A stretch of DNA of 64,000 bases, from NCBI GenBank assembly GCA_016932435.1, contig JAFGCW010000043.1:1-64000 (forward strand), read 5' to 3'. Positions 9,904 through 19,212 of the stretch are shown here, in pieces. The notes beneath the pieces are model-generated. The model was not told the DNA's origin and made no database searches. It saw only the letters and a program-made list of their open reading frames with translations. Source of the stretch: Dehalococcoidales bacterium (GTDB lineage: Bacteria > Chloroflexota > Dehalococcoidia > Dehalococcoidales > UBA2162). The position numbers and the translations under genes are program-made. The first letter of the stretch is position 1; each line of letters opens with the position of its first letter.

Positions 9904-10647
9904 ATGGAATTTTTCGAGATGATGGATATATCACACAGATACCTGGAAATACTGAATCCGATGTCATATGAGAAAATTCTGGGAGTCGGTGATGTACTAA
10001 ACCTCAACGTCGACAGCCGCATCATCGATTTCGGCTGCGGGAAGGGTGAACTGCTGGCGCTCTGGGCAGAAAGATTCGGGATATCGGGCACAGGTATTGA
10101 TATAAGCGAACAGTTTTACAAAACAGCAATTACCAAGATAAAAGAAAGAAATCTGGATAAGCGTATAGATTTGATATGCGCTAACGGCAAAGAGTACACC
10201 TCTGATGATACATACGACGCAGGTCTATGCATCGGCGCCACCTTTATCTGGGGTGGTTTCAGGGAGACCATTCAGGCTTTGAAGAAGTATGTTAAACCTG
10301 GAGGAGAGCTTGTCATCGGTGAGGTTTACTGGTTGAAGAATGATATCCTCCAGGAATATCTCAACGGTTCGGCGCCGCCCGGTACCATGTACGAACATGA
10401 ACTTCTACAGGTCGCAAACGAAGAGGGGTACGATATTGAGTACATGGTCAGGGCGAGTCTCGATGACTGGGACAGGTATAATGCCGGAAACTGGCGTGGC
10501 CTGGTGCGATGGATACATGATAATCCTGACCACCCGGAAAGACAGGATGTCATCGACCATCTTCGAAAAAACCAGGACGATTACCTGCGGTATGAACGTG
10601 AATACCTCGGCTGGGCAATTTATGTGCTGAATCCGATGATGTATTAG
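9904..10647 (+). CDS. Class I SAM-dependent methyltransferase
   Basis: 247 residues with SAM motif IIDFGCGKGELLALWA (about 38-53), acidic GTGIDIS, and the segment DAGLCIGATFIWGGFRET; PGGELVIGEVYW marks strand 5 and its Glu. The fold and the GATFIWGG loop recall small-molecule methyltransferases of the UbiE/Coq5-related group. AAGGAG sits 12 bases upstream of the ATG. Its leader region carries a tiny frame and a hairpin, hinting at regulated expression. Substrate unknown; not similar enough by eye to Erm rRNA methylases to call it one. Confidence 0.75.
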   Translation: MEFFEMMDISHRYLEILNPMSYEKILGVGDVLNLNVDSRIIDFGCGKGELLALWAERFGISGTGIDISEQFYKTAITKIKERNLDKRIDLICANGKEYTSDDTYDAGLCIGATFIWGGFRETIQALKKYVKPGGELVIGEVYWLKNDILQEYLNGSAPPGTMYEHELLQVANEEGYDIEYMVRASLDDWDRYNAGNWRGLVRWIHDNPDHPERQDVIDHLRKNQDDYLRYEREYLGWAIYVLNPMMY

Positions 10648-10697
10648 TACATATTATTTAATTGCAGGAAGACGCATATAGTAAAGAAGTTGATAAT

Positions 10698-10726
10698 TTG
10701 ACATATTAGAATATTTGTTCTATCAT
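10698..10726 (+). promoter_or_regulatory. Strong promoter with embedded palindromic operator
   Basis: Perfect TTGACA (10698-10703), a 17-bp spacer, and TATCAT (10721-10726). The spacer contains TAGAA (10707-10711), six bases, TTCTA (10718-10722), a perfect inverted repeat that reaches into the -10. The same half-sites with the same spacing occur twice before the tetR gene at 30.7 kb, so this promoter may belong to that repressor's regulon. Confidence 0.65.
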
Positions 10727-10767
10727 TTATCAAATTTTTACAGACTTCTCAAAGGAATTGTTTGGTT

Positions 10768-11805
10768 ATGCCTGGCTGGAAAGACAAACTGAACGGAGAT
10801 CCGGTTCCGCGGTTACTGGAGGTTGATAAGACCCAGCCGGCAATCCGTTATTATGCGCTGCGTGACATCCTTGGTCGAGACGAGAATGATAAAGACGTCA
10901 AAGCTGCCAAAGCGGCTATCATGGTAAGCGGACCGGTGCCGGTAATTCTTGCGGCACAGCAGCCGGAGGGATACTGGGACAAGCCGGGATCCAGCTCCGG
11001 ACCGAAATACCGCGGCACAGAATGGTCTCTCTCTTTCTTGGCGCAGCTTGGTGCGAACGGAGCTGATCCGCGTGTTCACGCTGGTTGTGAAATACTGCTC
11101 TCCCACTGCATCGCTGGCAATGGTGGTCTGTCGTGGAACGGCACAGCCTCCGGTTTCGAACAATGCATGGCGGGTATTATGGGAGCGGCTTTGATAGACT
11201 TCGGCTGGCTTAACGACCAGCGCTTGCAAACAGCAATGGAATGGCTGGCGCAGACCATTACCGGAGAAGGAGTAGGCGACGCTTCGAACCGGGACACGAA
11301 CAGGCGTTATTACAGGTCCGGCAATTCGGCTCCCGGGTTCGTCTGTTCAAAAAACGTTCACTTGCCCTGCGCCTGGGGAGCAATCGTAGCGATGATCGCC
11401 TTGAGTAAAGTACCAGCGGAACAGCATACCGTAAACATACAGGCGGCTCTTAAAAAAGGCGTGGACTTTCTTTTAAGCCATGACCCGGCAGTTGCCGATT
11501 ATCCTTTCGGCAAGGGAAATAAGCCAAACTCAAGCTGGTTCAGGTTCGGCTATCCAATCGGCTTTATCGCAGATGTGCTTCAGAACCTGGAGGTCCTGAC
11601 AGCACTTGGTCAGGTCGGGAATCCCAAACTAACCAACGCGTTAGATCTGGTTATAAATAAACAAGACCAGCAAGGGCGCTGGCTGCTGGAACATACCTAC
11701 AATAGTAAGATGTGGGTTGACATAGAAAAGAAAGGGCAACCCAGCAAGTGGGTCACCTTACGAGCTTTACGTGTTTTGAAAGCGGTTTACCCGGAGACAG
11801 GGTAG
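10768..11805 (+). CDS. Alpha/alpha-toroid protein, squalene-cyclase/prenyltransferase repeat type
   Basis: About 345 residues. The ATG at 10768 is taken as start; a TTG at 10762 is better spaced from AAGGA and cannot be excluded. QW-type motifs (Q-x3-G-x-W) are seen as QQPEGYW near residue 67 and QDQQGRW near 310, with further repeat-like segments such as NGGLSWNG, DFLLSHDPAVADYPFGKG and WVTLRALRVLK. These are the marks of the squalene-hopene cyclase/terpenoid toroid fold, but the DxDD catalytic motif is not present and the protein is half the usual cyclase length, so cyclase activity is unlikely. Function unknown. It is a single-gene transcript with its own strong promoter and an operator-like palindrome. 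Confidence 0.6.
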   Translation: MPGWKDKLNGDPVPRLLEVDKTQPAIRYYALRDILGRDENDKDVKAAKAAIMVSGPVPVILAAQQPEGYWDKPGSSSGPKYRGTEWSLSFLAQLGANGADPRVHAGCEILLSHCIAGNGGLSWNGTASGFEQCMAGIMGAALIDFGWLNDQRLQTAMEWLAQTITGEGVGDASNRDTNRRYYRSGNSAPGFVCSKNVHLPCAWGAIVAMIALSKVPAEQHTVNIQAALKKGVDFLLSHDPAVADYPFGKGNKPNSSWFRFGYPIGFIADVLQNLEVLTALGQVGNPKLTNALDLVINKQDQQGRWLLEHTYNSKMWVDIEKKGQPSKWVTLRALRVLKAVYPETG

Positions 11806-11982
11806 TCATTACGAGTTTCGCCGTCAATCCGCCTTAGGTCCGCCTTAAGCGGATGGCAATCTATACAAAGCTATACGGATTGCATTGTCGCTTCACTCCT
11901 CGCAATGACTACTCCGGGATATTTCGGGAGTTTACTAGACACAACATGATCCAGGTTTTCTGGATTCCCGCCTACGCGGGAA
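11805..11982. repeat. Two intergenic REP-like inverted repeats
   Basis: GTCATTACGAG at 11805-11815 is answered by CTCGCAATGAC at 11899-11909, with ATGGCAATCT and GGATTGCATTGTCG between; this is the form of the dispersed GTCATTGCGAG-type repeats common in environmental bacteria. A second unit has TTCCCGC (11965-11971) pairing with GCGGGAA (11976-11982) in a TGGATTCCCG context. No gene is visible in 11806-11995. The hairpins may also separate the convergent transcripts on each side. Confidence 0.65.
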
Positions 11983-11995
11983 TGACCGTAAACTC

Positions 11996-12565
11996 TTATG
12001 CCTTCAATTTCTTGACGAGGTGGGCGACGTTTTTGCCGAAGTTCCAGGCGGTCTGCAATCCCTCTTCGTCATCGTTTACCTCGCCTTTTTCACGCCCGAA
12101 TGAAATATTCCAGTACGTCGAGCCAGGCATATAGAACCCGAGTATATGAAACCAGAAAAGCAGCTGGGCGTGTGTAAAATTCTGACCGGCACGCCGGGCT
12201 ACTACCAGCGGTCCGCCGACTTTTCCGGCAAATACTCCACGCTGGCCGCCGATATAGCCGACCCTGTCCATCAGAGATTTGATGAGTGATGTCGCCGAAC
12301 CGTAATATACCGGCGATGCCAGTATAATTGCGTCCGCTGCTTTCAGTTTTTCGTATATCGGCATCAGGTCGTCATCTATATGACACCGCTCGTTCTTTTC
12401 TTCCTTGCAGAATTGACAGCCGTCGCAGGGTCGGATATCCATTCCTGAAAGAGTTATCAGTTCAGTGTCCAAACCTTCTTCGGCGATAGATTGAAGGGTA
12501 TGTTTCGTAATAATTTCGGTGTTACCGTTTCTCCTCGGACTTCCAACCACACCTATAGCGTTCAT
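11996..12565 (-). CDS. Iron-sulfur flavoprotein / NADPH-dependent FMN reductase family
   Basis: 189 residues. The flavodoxin-like FMN loop is GSPRRNGNTE (8-17). It is followed by a compact cysteine motif, CDGCQFCKEEKNERC (C-x2-C-x2-C-x7-C, about 48-62), which in iron-sulfur flavoproteins of methanogens and other anaerobes holds a 4Fe-4S cluster. ILASPVYYGSATSLIKSLMDR is the second FMN-contact region. Such proteins shuttle electrons between ferredoxin-like donors and small acceptors. It lies 18 bases behind nadD in the obg-nadD operon, with GGGAGGT just before the ATG, an unexpected partner for those housekeeping genes. Confidence 0.85.
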   Translation of the reverse strand: MNAIGVVGSPRRNGNTEIITKHTLQSIAEEGLDTELITLSGMDIRPCDGCQFCKEEKNERCHIDDDLMPIYEKLKAADAIILASPVYYGSATSLIKSLMDRVGYIGGQRGVFAGKVGGPLVVARRAGQNFTHAQLLFWFHILGFYMPGSTYWNISFGREKGEVNDDEEGLQTAWNFGKNVAHLVKKLKA

Positions 12566-12583
12566 ACTACCTCCCGATAGCTG

Positions 12584-13186
12584 TTATTCTCTATATAGAC
12601 CATGATCCAGTATATATTGCTCCACCGGTGCGGGAACAAGATCGTTAATCGGTAGACCGGCAGCAACTCGTTTTCTGATGTCAGTTGCGCTTATGTCTGG
12701 CGCCAGGTCATCTATCATGATAAGGCTTTCCGTTATTCCGGGTATACTCTTCTCCAGTTTATCGATATCCGGGACATTATAACCCGGTCTGAGGACAGTC
12801 ACCAGTCGGCACATCTCGATTATCCTGTCCGGTTCTTTCCACCGTGGCAGTGTTTTCAGGCTGTCAAGCCCGATGATAAAATATAGCTCAGAATCGTTAC
12901 CAAGCGACTGTTTCAGTCCGGCAATCGTATCAACCGTGTAGGATATTCCTGCCCTGTCTATTTCAATCCTGGACAGTCTGAAGACAGGATTATCGGCAAT
13001 CGCGAGTTCAACCATCCTGACGCGGTGTTCCACCGGCGTGATGACGGTATCTTCCTTCAGAGGCGTATGTGACGTCGGGATAAAAAGTATCTCATCAAGT
13101 TCAAGCTGCTGAAGAGCTTCCCCGGCGATCATCAAATGGGCATTATGGACGGGATCGAACGTTCCACCGAGTATCCCCGTTTTCAT
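12584..13186 (-). CDS. nadD: Nicotinate-nucleotide adenylyltransferase
   Basis: The ATG at 13186 is chosen because the protein then opens MKTGILGGTFDPVHNAH, the family N-terminus, and GAGGT lies seven bases upstream; the open frame extends further without support. 200 residues, the normal NadD length. GTFDPVHNAHL binds ATP phosphates and ISATDIRKRV is the second signature (S-x-T-x-x-R). It converts nicotinate mononucleotide and ATP to deamido-NAD in NAD synthesis. It follows obg by 22 bases, the common obg-nadD arrangement. Confidence 0.95.
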   Translation of the reverse strand: MKTGILGGTFDPVHNAHLMIAGEALQQLELDEILFIPTSHTPLKEDTVITPVEHRVRMVELAIADNPVFRLSRIEIDRAGISYTVDTIAGLKQSLGNDSELYFIIGLDSLKTLPRWKEPDRIIEMCRLVTVLRPGYNVPDIDKLEKSIPGITESLIMIDDLAPDISATDIRKRVAAGLPINDLVPAPVEQYILDHGLYRE

Positions 13187-13208
13187 GATATATACCTCAT
13201 AAGAAGAG

Positions 13209-14579
<1,371 letters not shown>

Positions 14580-14670
14580 TTACGCAGCAATTTTCACGAA
14601 CGAATGCTAAAGAGGTTATCAAACATTGGTAGTTGTTATTAAAAATATCGAAGGAATGTGAAAATATATA

Positions 14671-14692
14671 AACCGGTCGTTTAACCCCGGTT
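14671..14692 (-). terminator. Candidate dnaA terminator overlapping the stop codon
   Basis: On the minus strand AACCGG (14692-14687) and CCGGTT (14676-14671) flank ten bases that hold the dnaA TAA; the tail reads TATATATTTTC. The short six-pair stem makes this a modest call. The remaining space to 14474 upstream of obg holds a possible extended -10 but no gene. Confidence 0.4.
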
Positions 14693-16039
14693 CCTGGTTG
14701 CCACGTGGATTTCCTGCTGGATATCGAACACTTTCCGCTTAAGTGATGGATCGTTATTGATATCGTCGGCAATCTTTTGATAAGCATGACTTACCGTTGC
14801 AGGTGTTCTTCCCCCGAGTTCCTTGCCAATTTCGGAAAGAGAGTAGTCGGTTTCCTGCCGTATAAGGTACATTGTGACCTGCCGGGCGAGTGCTGTCATC
14901 TCGTCTCTTTTACGGCCCTTAAGGTCGGAAGGGGTGAGTTGAAAACTGTCCACAACGGCTTCCATTATCAGGTGGGGGGTAGCAGGAGATGAAGGAAGAT
15001 CGTTACTGGAGATATCTTTAAGGGCCTGGGCGGCCAGTTCCGGGGTGATCATTTCACGTATCAGCTTGGAATAGGCTATAACCCGGTTTAAAGAACCCTC
15101 GAGACCCCGGATACTCTGCTTGATCTGGAGAGCTATCATCTCCAGGACCTCTGTGGATAGTTCCAGGTCTTTCTGGGCAGCTTTAGCGCGCAGGATAGCC
15201 AGGCGGGTATCGAAGTCCGGTTCCTGGATATCCGTCACCAATCCGCCTTCGAAGCGGGAGCGAAGCCTTTTCTGGAGTGACGGTAGTAACCTGGGAGGCT
15301 GGTCACAGGTAATCGCTATCTGGTGGTCAGACGAATGTAATTCATCGAAAGTATGGAAGAAATTTTCCTCGGTCTGACTTTTCCCGGTGAAGAATTGAAC
15401 ATCATCAAGGAGAAGCATATCGACACTACGGTAGCGGTTCCTGAATTCTTCTGTCTTTTTCTCTTTCAAGGCCCGCATAAGCTGGTTGGTATACTCCTCC
15501 GCCCGTACATAAAGTACCTTCAGGTTGTTTTCAAGGGCTTTATGTCCGATGGCGTGGAGAAGATGGGTTTTACCAAGCCCGGATCCGCCGTAGATAAACA
15601 GAGGATTGTAACATGTTCCGGGACACTGAGCGACCGTTAGTGCGGCAGTAAACGCAAGCTGGTTGCTGGTACCCGTGATAAATGCATCAAAGGTGTACCT
15701 GGGATTAAAGAGCGGCAGACTTCCCTGTTGGGCGGCAACAGCCTTACTCCGAGATTTAGAAACCGGCTGAGGGCTGACGTGATTGCCGTCCACCCGGAAT
15801 TGTACCTGAACTTCATCACTGGTGATACCTCTCAGGACTTTCTCGATAAGGGAACGCTGGTTTCTTTCCAGGTATTCCGAAACGAATGTGTTCGGTACAC
15901 CAATGACGAATTTGTCCTTTTCATACCCGATACCGTGCGTTTTCGATAACCAGGTGCGATAGTTTGGTTTGTTAACTTGTATTTGTAATTCGCCTAGTGC
16001 AGCTTCCCATACCTGCTGCGCGGATCCGGATTCAGTCAA
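14681..16039 (-). CDS. dnaA: Chromosomal replication initiator DnaA with altered recognition motif
   Basis: Start taken as TTG 16039 with AGGGAG upstream; 452 residues. Domain I (about 1-80) includes NYRTWLSKTHGI; domain III has Walker A GGSGLGKTHL, Walker B MLLLDDVQFF and sensor sequences; domain IV runs from about 360. The DNA-binding signature, GGRDHTTVxHA in nearly all DnaA proteins, reads GGRTPATVSHA here (409-419): Asp, His and the first Thr, which contact bases of the DnaA box, are replaced by Thr, Pro and Ala, while the upstream Arg (LARQVTMYL) is kept. This implies different or relaxed box recognition. Only a single near-box, TTAACCACA at 16057-16065, was noticed upstream. The gene is divergent from fmt. 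Confidence 0.95.
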   Translation of the reverse strand: MTESGSAQQVWEAALGELQIQVNKPNYRTWLSKTHGIGYEKDKFVIGVPNTFVSEYLERNQRSLIEKVLRGITSDEVQVQFRVDGNHVSPQPVSKSRSKAVAAQQGSLPLFNPRYTFDAFITGTSNQLAFTAALTVAQCPGTCYNPLFIYGGSGLGKTHLLHAIGHKALENNLKVLYVRAEEYTNQLMRALKEKKTEEFRNRYRSVDMLLLDDVQFFTGKSQTEENFFHTFDELHSSDHQIAITCDQPPRLLPSLQKRLRSRFEGGLVTDIQEPDFDTRLAILRAKAAQKDLELSTEVLEMIALQIKQSIRGLEGSLNRVIAYSKLIREMITPELAAQALKDISSNDLPSSPATPHLIMEAVVDSFQLTPSDLKGRKRDEMTALARQVTMYLIRQETDYSLSEIGKELGGRTPATVSHAYQKIADDINNDPSLKRKVFDIQQEIHVATRNRG

Positions 16040-16293
16040 ATTCTTCTCCCTCTCTCTTAACCACAAGAGCCGGTCTGTAGTATGTCTCCCTGGCGGGAGG
16101 GGTAGTAAAATGCCTATTAGTATGTGGCCTATTTTGTTGCGGAAACAGTAACCATCATACCAAAATGAGGTCTTCGGATGGCAACCGTTTTAGTGGTTGT
16201 TGATGGCGATTTCTGGTTCTTACCAGCCCTTTGAAAGTCCGTCAGACTTCTTTTTTTATGGTTTTTCCAACCTTTAGCCGTAATCATTTTTTA

Positions 16294-16322
16294 TTGTTAT
16301 TAAAAATTTTCAATGCTACAAT
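16294..16322 (+). promoter_or_regulatory. fmt promoter
   Basis: TTGTTA (16294-16299), 17 bp, TACAAT (16317-16322) preceded by TGC, an extended -10. Transcription would start about seven bases on, just before the GGAGG of fmt, giving a very short leader. The remaining dnaA-fmt gap (16040-16293) is AT-rich towards the right end with no gene and no cluster of DnaA boxes. Confidence 0.6.
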
Positions 16323-16340
16323 TACTGGCGGAGGATAGCG

Positions 16341-17282
16341 TTGAAAATCGTTTTTATGGGCACTCCATGGTTCGCTGTTCCTACGCTGGAATATCTCCTT
16401 CTTAACGGATATGAGATAGCGGCTGTTTACACCCAGCCGGACAGGGAATCCGGTAGAGGAAGATCCGTCGTTACCTCTCCGGTCAAGAGGAAGGCAATAG
16501 AGTATAATCTGCCTGTGGAACAGCCGGATAATTTCAAGGAATCAAAGACAATAGGCAGGCTGGCAGCCTATAAACCGGATTATATCCTGATATATTCTTA
16601 CGGACAAATCTTACCCCAGACAGTAATCGATATCCCATCCAGCGACTGTCTGGCCATTCATCCTTCTTTACTTCCAAAGCACCGAGGTGCCGCGCCGGTC
16701 GTTTCGGCGATCCTTTCGGGCGATGAGTTTACGGGTACCACTTTGATGAAGGTTGCGCTGAAAGTCGATTCAGGCGATATACTGGGTCAGGTGCAGGTAC
16801 CGATAACGGATTATGATAACACAGACCTGCTGACGGAAAAGCTGTCTATGGTGTCGGTGCAGATGGTACTGGACGTGCTTCCTCGCCTGGTAAAGAACGA
16901 GGTAATACCCAGGCAGCAGGACCACGCTTTATCGAATTATTTCGGCCAGATGAGCAAGCAGGACGGAGAGATAGACTGGAATATGCCGGCAGTGGACATC
17001 TGGCGCCGGGTACGAGCTTATAATCCCTGGCCGGGCTGTTATACCAGATGGAACGGTAAGCAGTTAAAAATCTTACAAGCCAAACCAGTGTCTTTTAAGG
17101 AGAGTACAACGCCAGGCCTGGTAGTAGCACTGCCTGATAAACACGTACCGGGAATAGGCACCGGCGACGGAGTACTGGCAGTTTCCGAGGTCCAGCTTGA
17201 AGGTAAAAAGGCTATGATGGCAAAAGATTTTATCCAGGGACAGAGAGAGTTTATCGGGGCCGTGCTGCCTACCGGTTCGTAA
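16341..17282 (+). CDS. fmt: Methionyl-tRNA formyltransferase lacking the catalytic Asn
   Basis: TTG start with GGAGG seven bases before; 313 residues, family length. N-terminal formyltransferase fold opens MKIVFMGTPWFAVPTL, C-terminal tRNA-binding barrel contains WNMPAVDIWRRVRAYNPWPG and ends near FIGAVLPTGS. It formylates Met-tRNA(fMet) using 10-formyl-tetrahydrofolate. The active-site segment reads AIHPSLLPKHRGAAP: His107 (E. coli His108) and Asp146 (Asp144) are present, but the triad Asn106 is Ala105 (codon GCC). All other family landmarks are intact, so either catalysis tolerates the loss in this lineage or activity is lowered. The APH-like kinase follows by 14 bases. Confidence 0.93.
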   Translation: MKIVFMGTPWFAVPTLEYLLLNGYEIAAVYTQPDRESGRGRSVVTSPVKRKAIEYNLPVEQPDNFKESKTIGRLAAYKPDYILIYSYGQILPQTVIDIPSSDCLAIHPSLLPKHRGAAPVVSAILSGDEFTGTTLMKVALKVDSGDILGQVQVPITDYDNTDLLTEKLSMVSVQMVLDVLPRLVKNEVIPRQQDHALSNYFGQMSKQDGEIDWNMPAVDIWRRVRAYNPWPGCYTRWNGKQLKILQAKPVSFKESTTPGLVVALPDKHVPGIGTGDGVLAVSEVQLEGKKAMMAKDFIQGQREFIGAVLPTGS

Positions 17283-17296
17283 GATAGAGTATTGAT

Positions 17297-18226
17297 ATGT
17301 CTATCGAGAAAATCCTTTCGCGGAAAGCAGTATCCGATTTCCTGGAGAAAAACGGCTGGCAACCGGTTGATGTCATCACCCACGGGGCAACAAGCGACAT
17401 CCTCATTATCGAGAAAAATCACGAAAAACGCGCACTTAAATTAGCCCGGAAAAAAGCTAAAGAGATTGTAGTAAGGGAACACCGGTTGTTAACGTATCTG
17501 AATGCAACCGGACTGGAATCGAATGTTCCCCGAGTGGGTGACTGGCTGGAGGAAATCGAGGGTTTCCAGATGGAATACTTGTTCTCCCCGACACCTGAGG
17601 TCAAGCAGTCGGAAACATGGTGTATTGAATTAGCCCAGACACTCCGAATGATCCATAATGTAAAACTCCCTGATATCGACGAGATACCGGATGATCGTCC
17701 CGATATAGCCCTGACAGTGAGTAAGAGATTTACCGACCAGTGCGCAGTTATCCATAAAGGAAATGACTACTGGAAAAACCTGCCCGATGAGTACGTACCG
17801 GTGCTTGAGATAGTACGAAGGTATTACGATACCTATATAGCTTTAATTCCCGATGTTGAAAAAGGTTTAAAGAACACTCAGCCGGCTATGACGCATGGCG
17901 ACCTGGCGGGCGACAACATCATGTCACGGTCTGACGGAACACCGGTATTCGTTGACTGGGGAGAGGCGCGTATCAGCTCGGGACTGCTTGATCTTGCCTG
18001 TCTGTTGACATTTCCGGGTTGGTCTGAGGAGACGATCGATTGTTTTCTGGTTGAGTATTATGGTCCTGAAGCACTAAAAAAAGCCTTGCCCGGTGTTCAA
18101 GTCCTCCGAAAGTTTTATCGGTATCTGACCTGTGTAAGTAGCCTGTGGTGGCTTATTCAGCCGGAAGAAGAGAAACTGGATACCGTAGGCAGGGCGTTTT
18201 TTGAAAAGCTGCTGACCAAACTGTAG
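17297..18226 (+). CDS. APH/choline-kinase-like phosphotransferase
   Basis: 309 residues with the small-molecule kinase fold: ATP-lobe lysine in KRALKLARKKAKEIV, catalytic loop MTHGDLAGDNIM (H-G-D-x4-N) around 196-205, and metal-binding Asp in VFVDWGEAR. These fit the aminoglycoside phosphotransferase/choline kinase superfamily, whose members phosphorylate hydroxyl groups of small molecules. No feature singles out an antibiotic substrate. No clear Shine-Dalgarno precedes the ATG; it probably travels with fmt. Confidence 0.75.
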   Translation: MSIEKILSRKAVSDFLEKNGWQPVDVITHGATSDILIIEKNHEKRALKLARKKAKEIVVREHRLLTYLNATGLESNVPRVGDWLEEIEGFQMEYLFSPTPEVKQSETWCIELAQTLRMIHNVKLPDIDEIPDDRPDIALTVSKRFTDQCAVIHKGNDYWKNLPDEYVPVLEIVRRYYDTYIALIPDVEKGLKNTQPAMTHGDLAGDNIMSRSDGTPVFVDWGEARISSGLLDLACLLTFPGWSEETIDCFLVEYYGPEALKKALPGVQVLRKFYRYLTCVSSLWWLIQPEEEKLDTVGRAFFEKLLTKL

Positions 18227-18251
18227 TACCGTTTGTTGACTTCGACGGCGG

Positions 18252-18280
18252 TTGCCCCGATCATCTCCGGTCTGTATAAT
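18252..18280 (+). promoter_or_regulatory. mazG promoter
   Basis: TTGCCC (18252-18257), 17 bp, perfect TATAAT (18275-18280). The start point would fall next to the GAGGAG ribosome-binding site at 18288-18293, so the leader is minimal. Confidence 0.55.
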
Positions 18281-18299
18281 CAGTGCTGAGGAGATACTG

Positions 18300-19088
18300 T
18301 TGTCTGAATACGAAAACCTGGACCGTTTTGAAACACTGGTTGAGATTATCGCCCGGCTGCGTTCGCCCGACGGCTGTCCCTGGGACAGGAAACAGACCCA
18401 CTCGTCTCTCAGGGAGTATCTTCTTGAGGAGTGTTATGAAGCCCTGGAAACACTGGACGAAGGGGACACCAAGAAGCTGAAGGGAGAACTGGGTGATATA
18501 CTTCTCCAGATAATGCTGCATGCCCGGATAGCTACCGAAGCCGGTGAGTTCGAAATCGGCGACGTGATACAGGGTCTGAATGAGAAGTTGATCTACCGGC
18601 ATCCGCATGTGTTCGGTACGACCGAGGTCAGCAGCGCCGAAGAAGTCTCTCACAACTGGCAAGCCCTTAAGCAGAAGGAACGGGGCGAGGAAACATCGAT
18701 ACTGGAAAGCGTCCCGAAGCATATGCCTGCACTGAGTTATGCCTATGAGATTTCACAAAGAGCGGTGAACGTCGGTTTTGAGTGGCGCAGTATGGAAGGC
18801 GTAATCGATAAGGTGGTTGAAGAAATCAGGGAGATCAAAGACTCCGCAGACCGCCAGGAAAAAGAAGGAGAGTTCGGCGACCTGTTATTCACCCTGGTGA
18901 ATATCGCCCGCTGGGAGGGCATAGATCCCGAGACAGCTCTTCGTACTGCCAATAGCAAGTTTTTCCACCGTTTTACCTGCATGGAAGACCTCTGCCGCCA
19001 GCGCAACCTGGTGTTCGCGGAGCTGTCTTTCGATGAAAAAAACGCCCTCTGGGATGAAGCGAAGGACATAATCGGGAAAGAGGGTTAG
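18300..19088 (+). CDS. mazG: Nucleoside triphosphate pyrophosphohydrolase MazG
   Basis: TTG at 18300 is chosen, six bases after GAGGAG, giving 262 residues and the family N-terminus; the frame is open further upstream to 18252 but that would cover the promoter. Two tandem MazG folds: the first has RLRSPDGCPWDRKQTHSSLREYLLEE style residues (EECYEALETLD and KGELGDILLQIMLHAR, the EExxE and ExxD motifs) and the second FEWRSMEGVIDKVVEEI with EFGDLLFTLVN. It hydrolyses house-cleaning NTPs to NMP and pyrophosphate. Its TAG overlaps, in the opposite strand, the stop of a gene fragment. Confidence 0.95.
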   Translation: MSEYENLDRFETLVEIIARLRSPDGCPWDRKQTHSSLREYLLEECYEALETLDEGDTKKLKGELGDILLQIMLHARIATEAGEFEIGDVIQGLNEKLIYRHPHVFGTTEVSSAEEVSHNWQALKQKERGEETSILESVPKHMPALSYAYEISQRAVNVGFEWRSMEGVIDKVVEEIREIKDSADRQEKEGEFGDLLFTLVNIARWEGIDPETALRTANSKFFHRFTCMEDLCRQRNLVFAELSFDEKNALWDEAKDIIGKEG

Positions 19089-19132
19089 GCTTTCAGTATA
19101 TCCTTCCGCCTTAGTGCCCTCTCCAGAGACGG
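19085..19132 (-). pseudogene. 3'-terminal remnant of a second kinase/ATPase/TPR gene
   Basis: Read on the minus strand these 48 bases encode PSLERALRRKDILKA and stop, identical in protein to the last 15 residues of the giant gene that ends at 23002. At the DNA level there are four differences, all at synonymous positions (Ala GCC/GCG, Lys AAA/AAG, Leu CTA/TTA, Ala GCA/GCG). Homology ends abruptly to the right of 19132. This is what remains of a diverged paralog that was under purifying selection before all but its 3' end was deleted. It abuts the end of mazG. Confidence 0.65.
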
Positions 19133-19212
19133 TTCCTACTATTTTTCTTATTACTGTTATGTAATGGGTGTGACGGCGATGCCTTGTTGAGGTACATCAA
19201 ATGTGCACTCAC

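Noticed and set aside
9752..10647. Erm-type macrolide-resistance methylase with leader peptide
   Set aside because: The layout recalls erm attenuation, but the enzyme has the motifs of a small-molecule methyltransferase and not the rRNA adenine methylase NLPY/NIPY motif.
10768..11805. True squalene-hopene or terpene cyclase
   Set aside because: QW-type repeats are present but the catalytic DxDD motif is missing and the length is about half of a cyclase.
11805..11982. CRISPR or insertion sequence in the repeat-rich gap
   Set aside because: The repeats are inverted pairs of REP type, not regularly spaced direct repeats, and no transposase frame is present.
16040..16340. Replication origin next to dnaA
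   Set aside because: Only one near-match to a DnaA box (TTAACCACA at 16057-16065) and no ordered cluster or clear unwinding element could be seen, so an oriC call is not supported.
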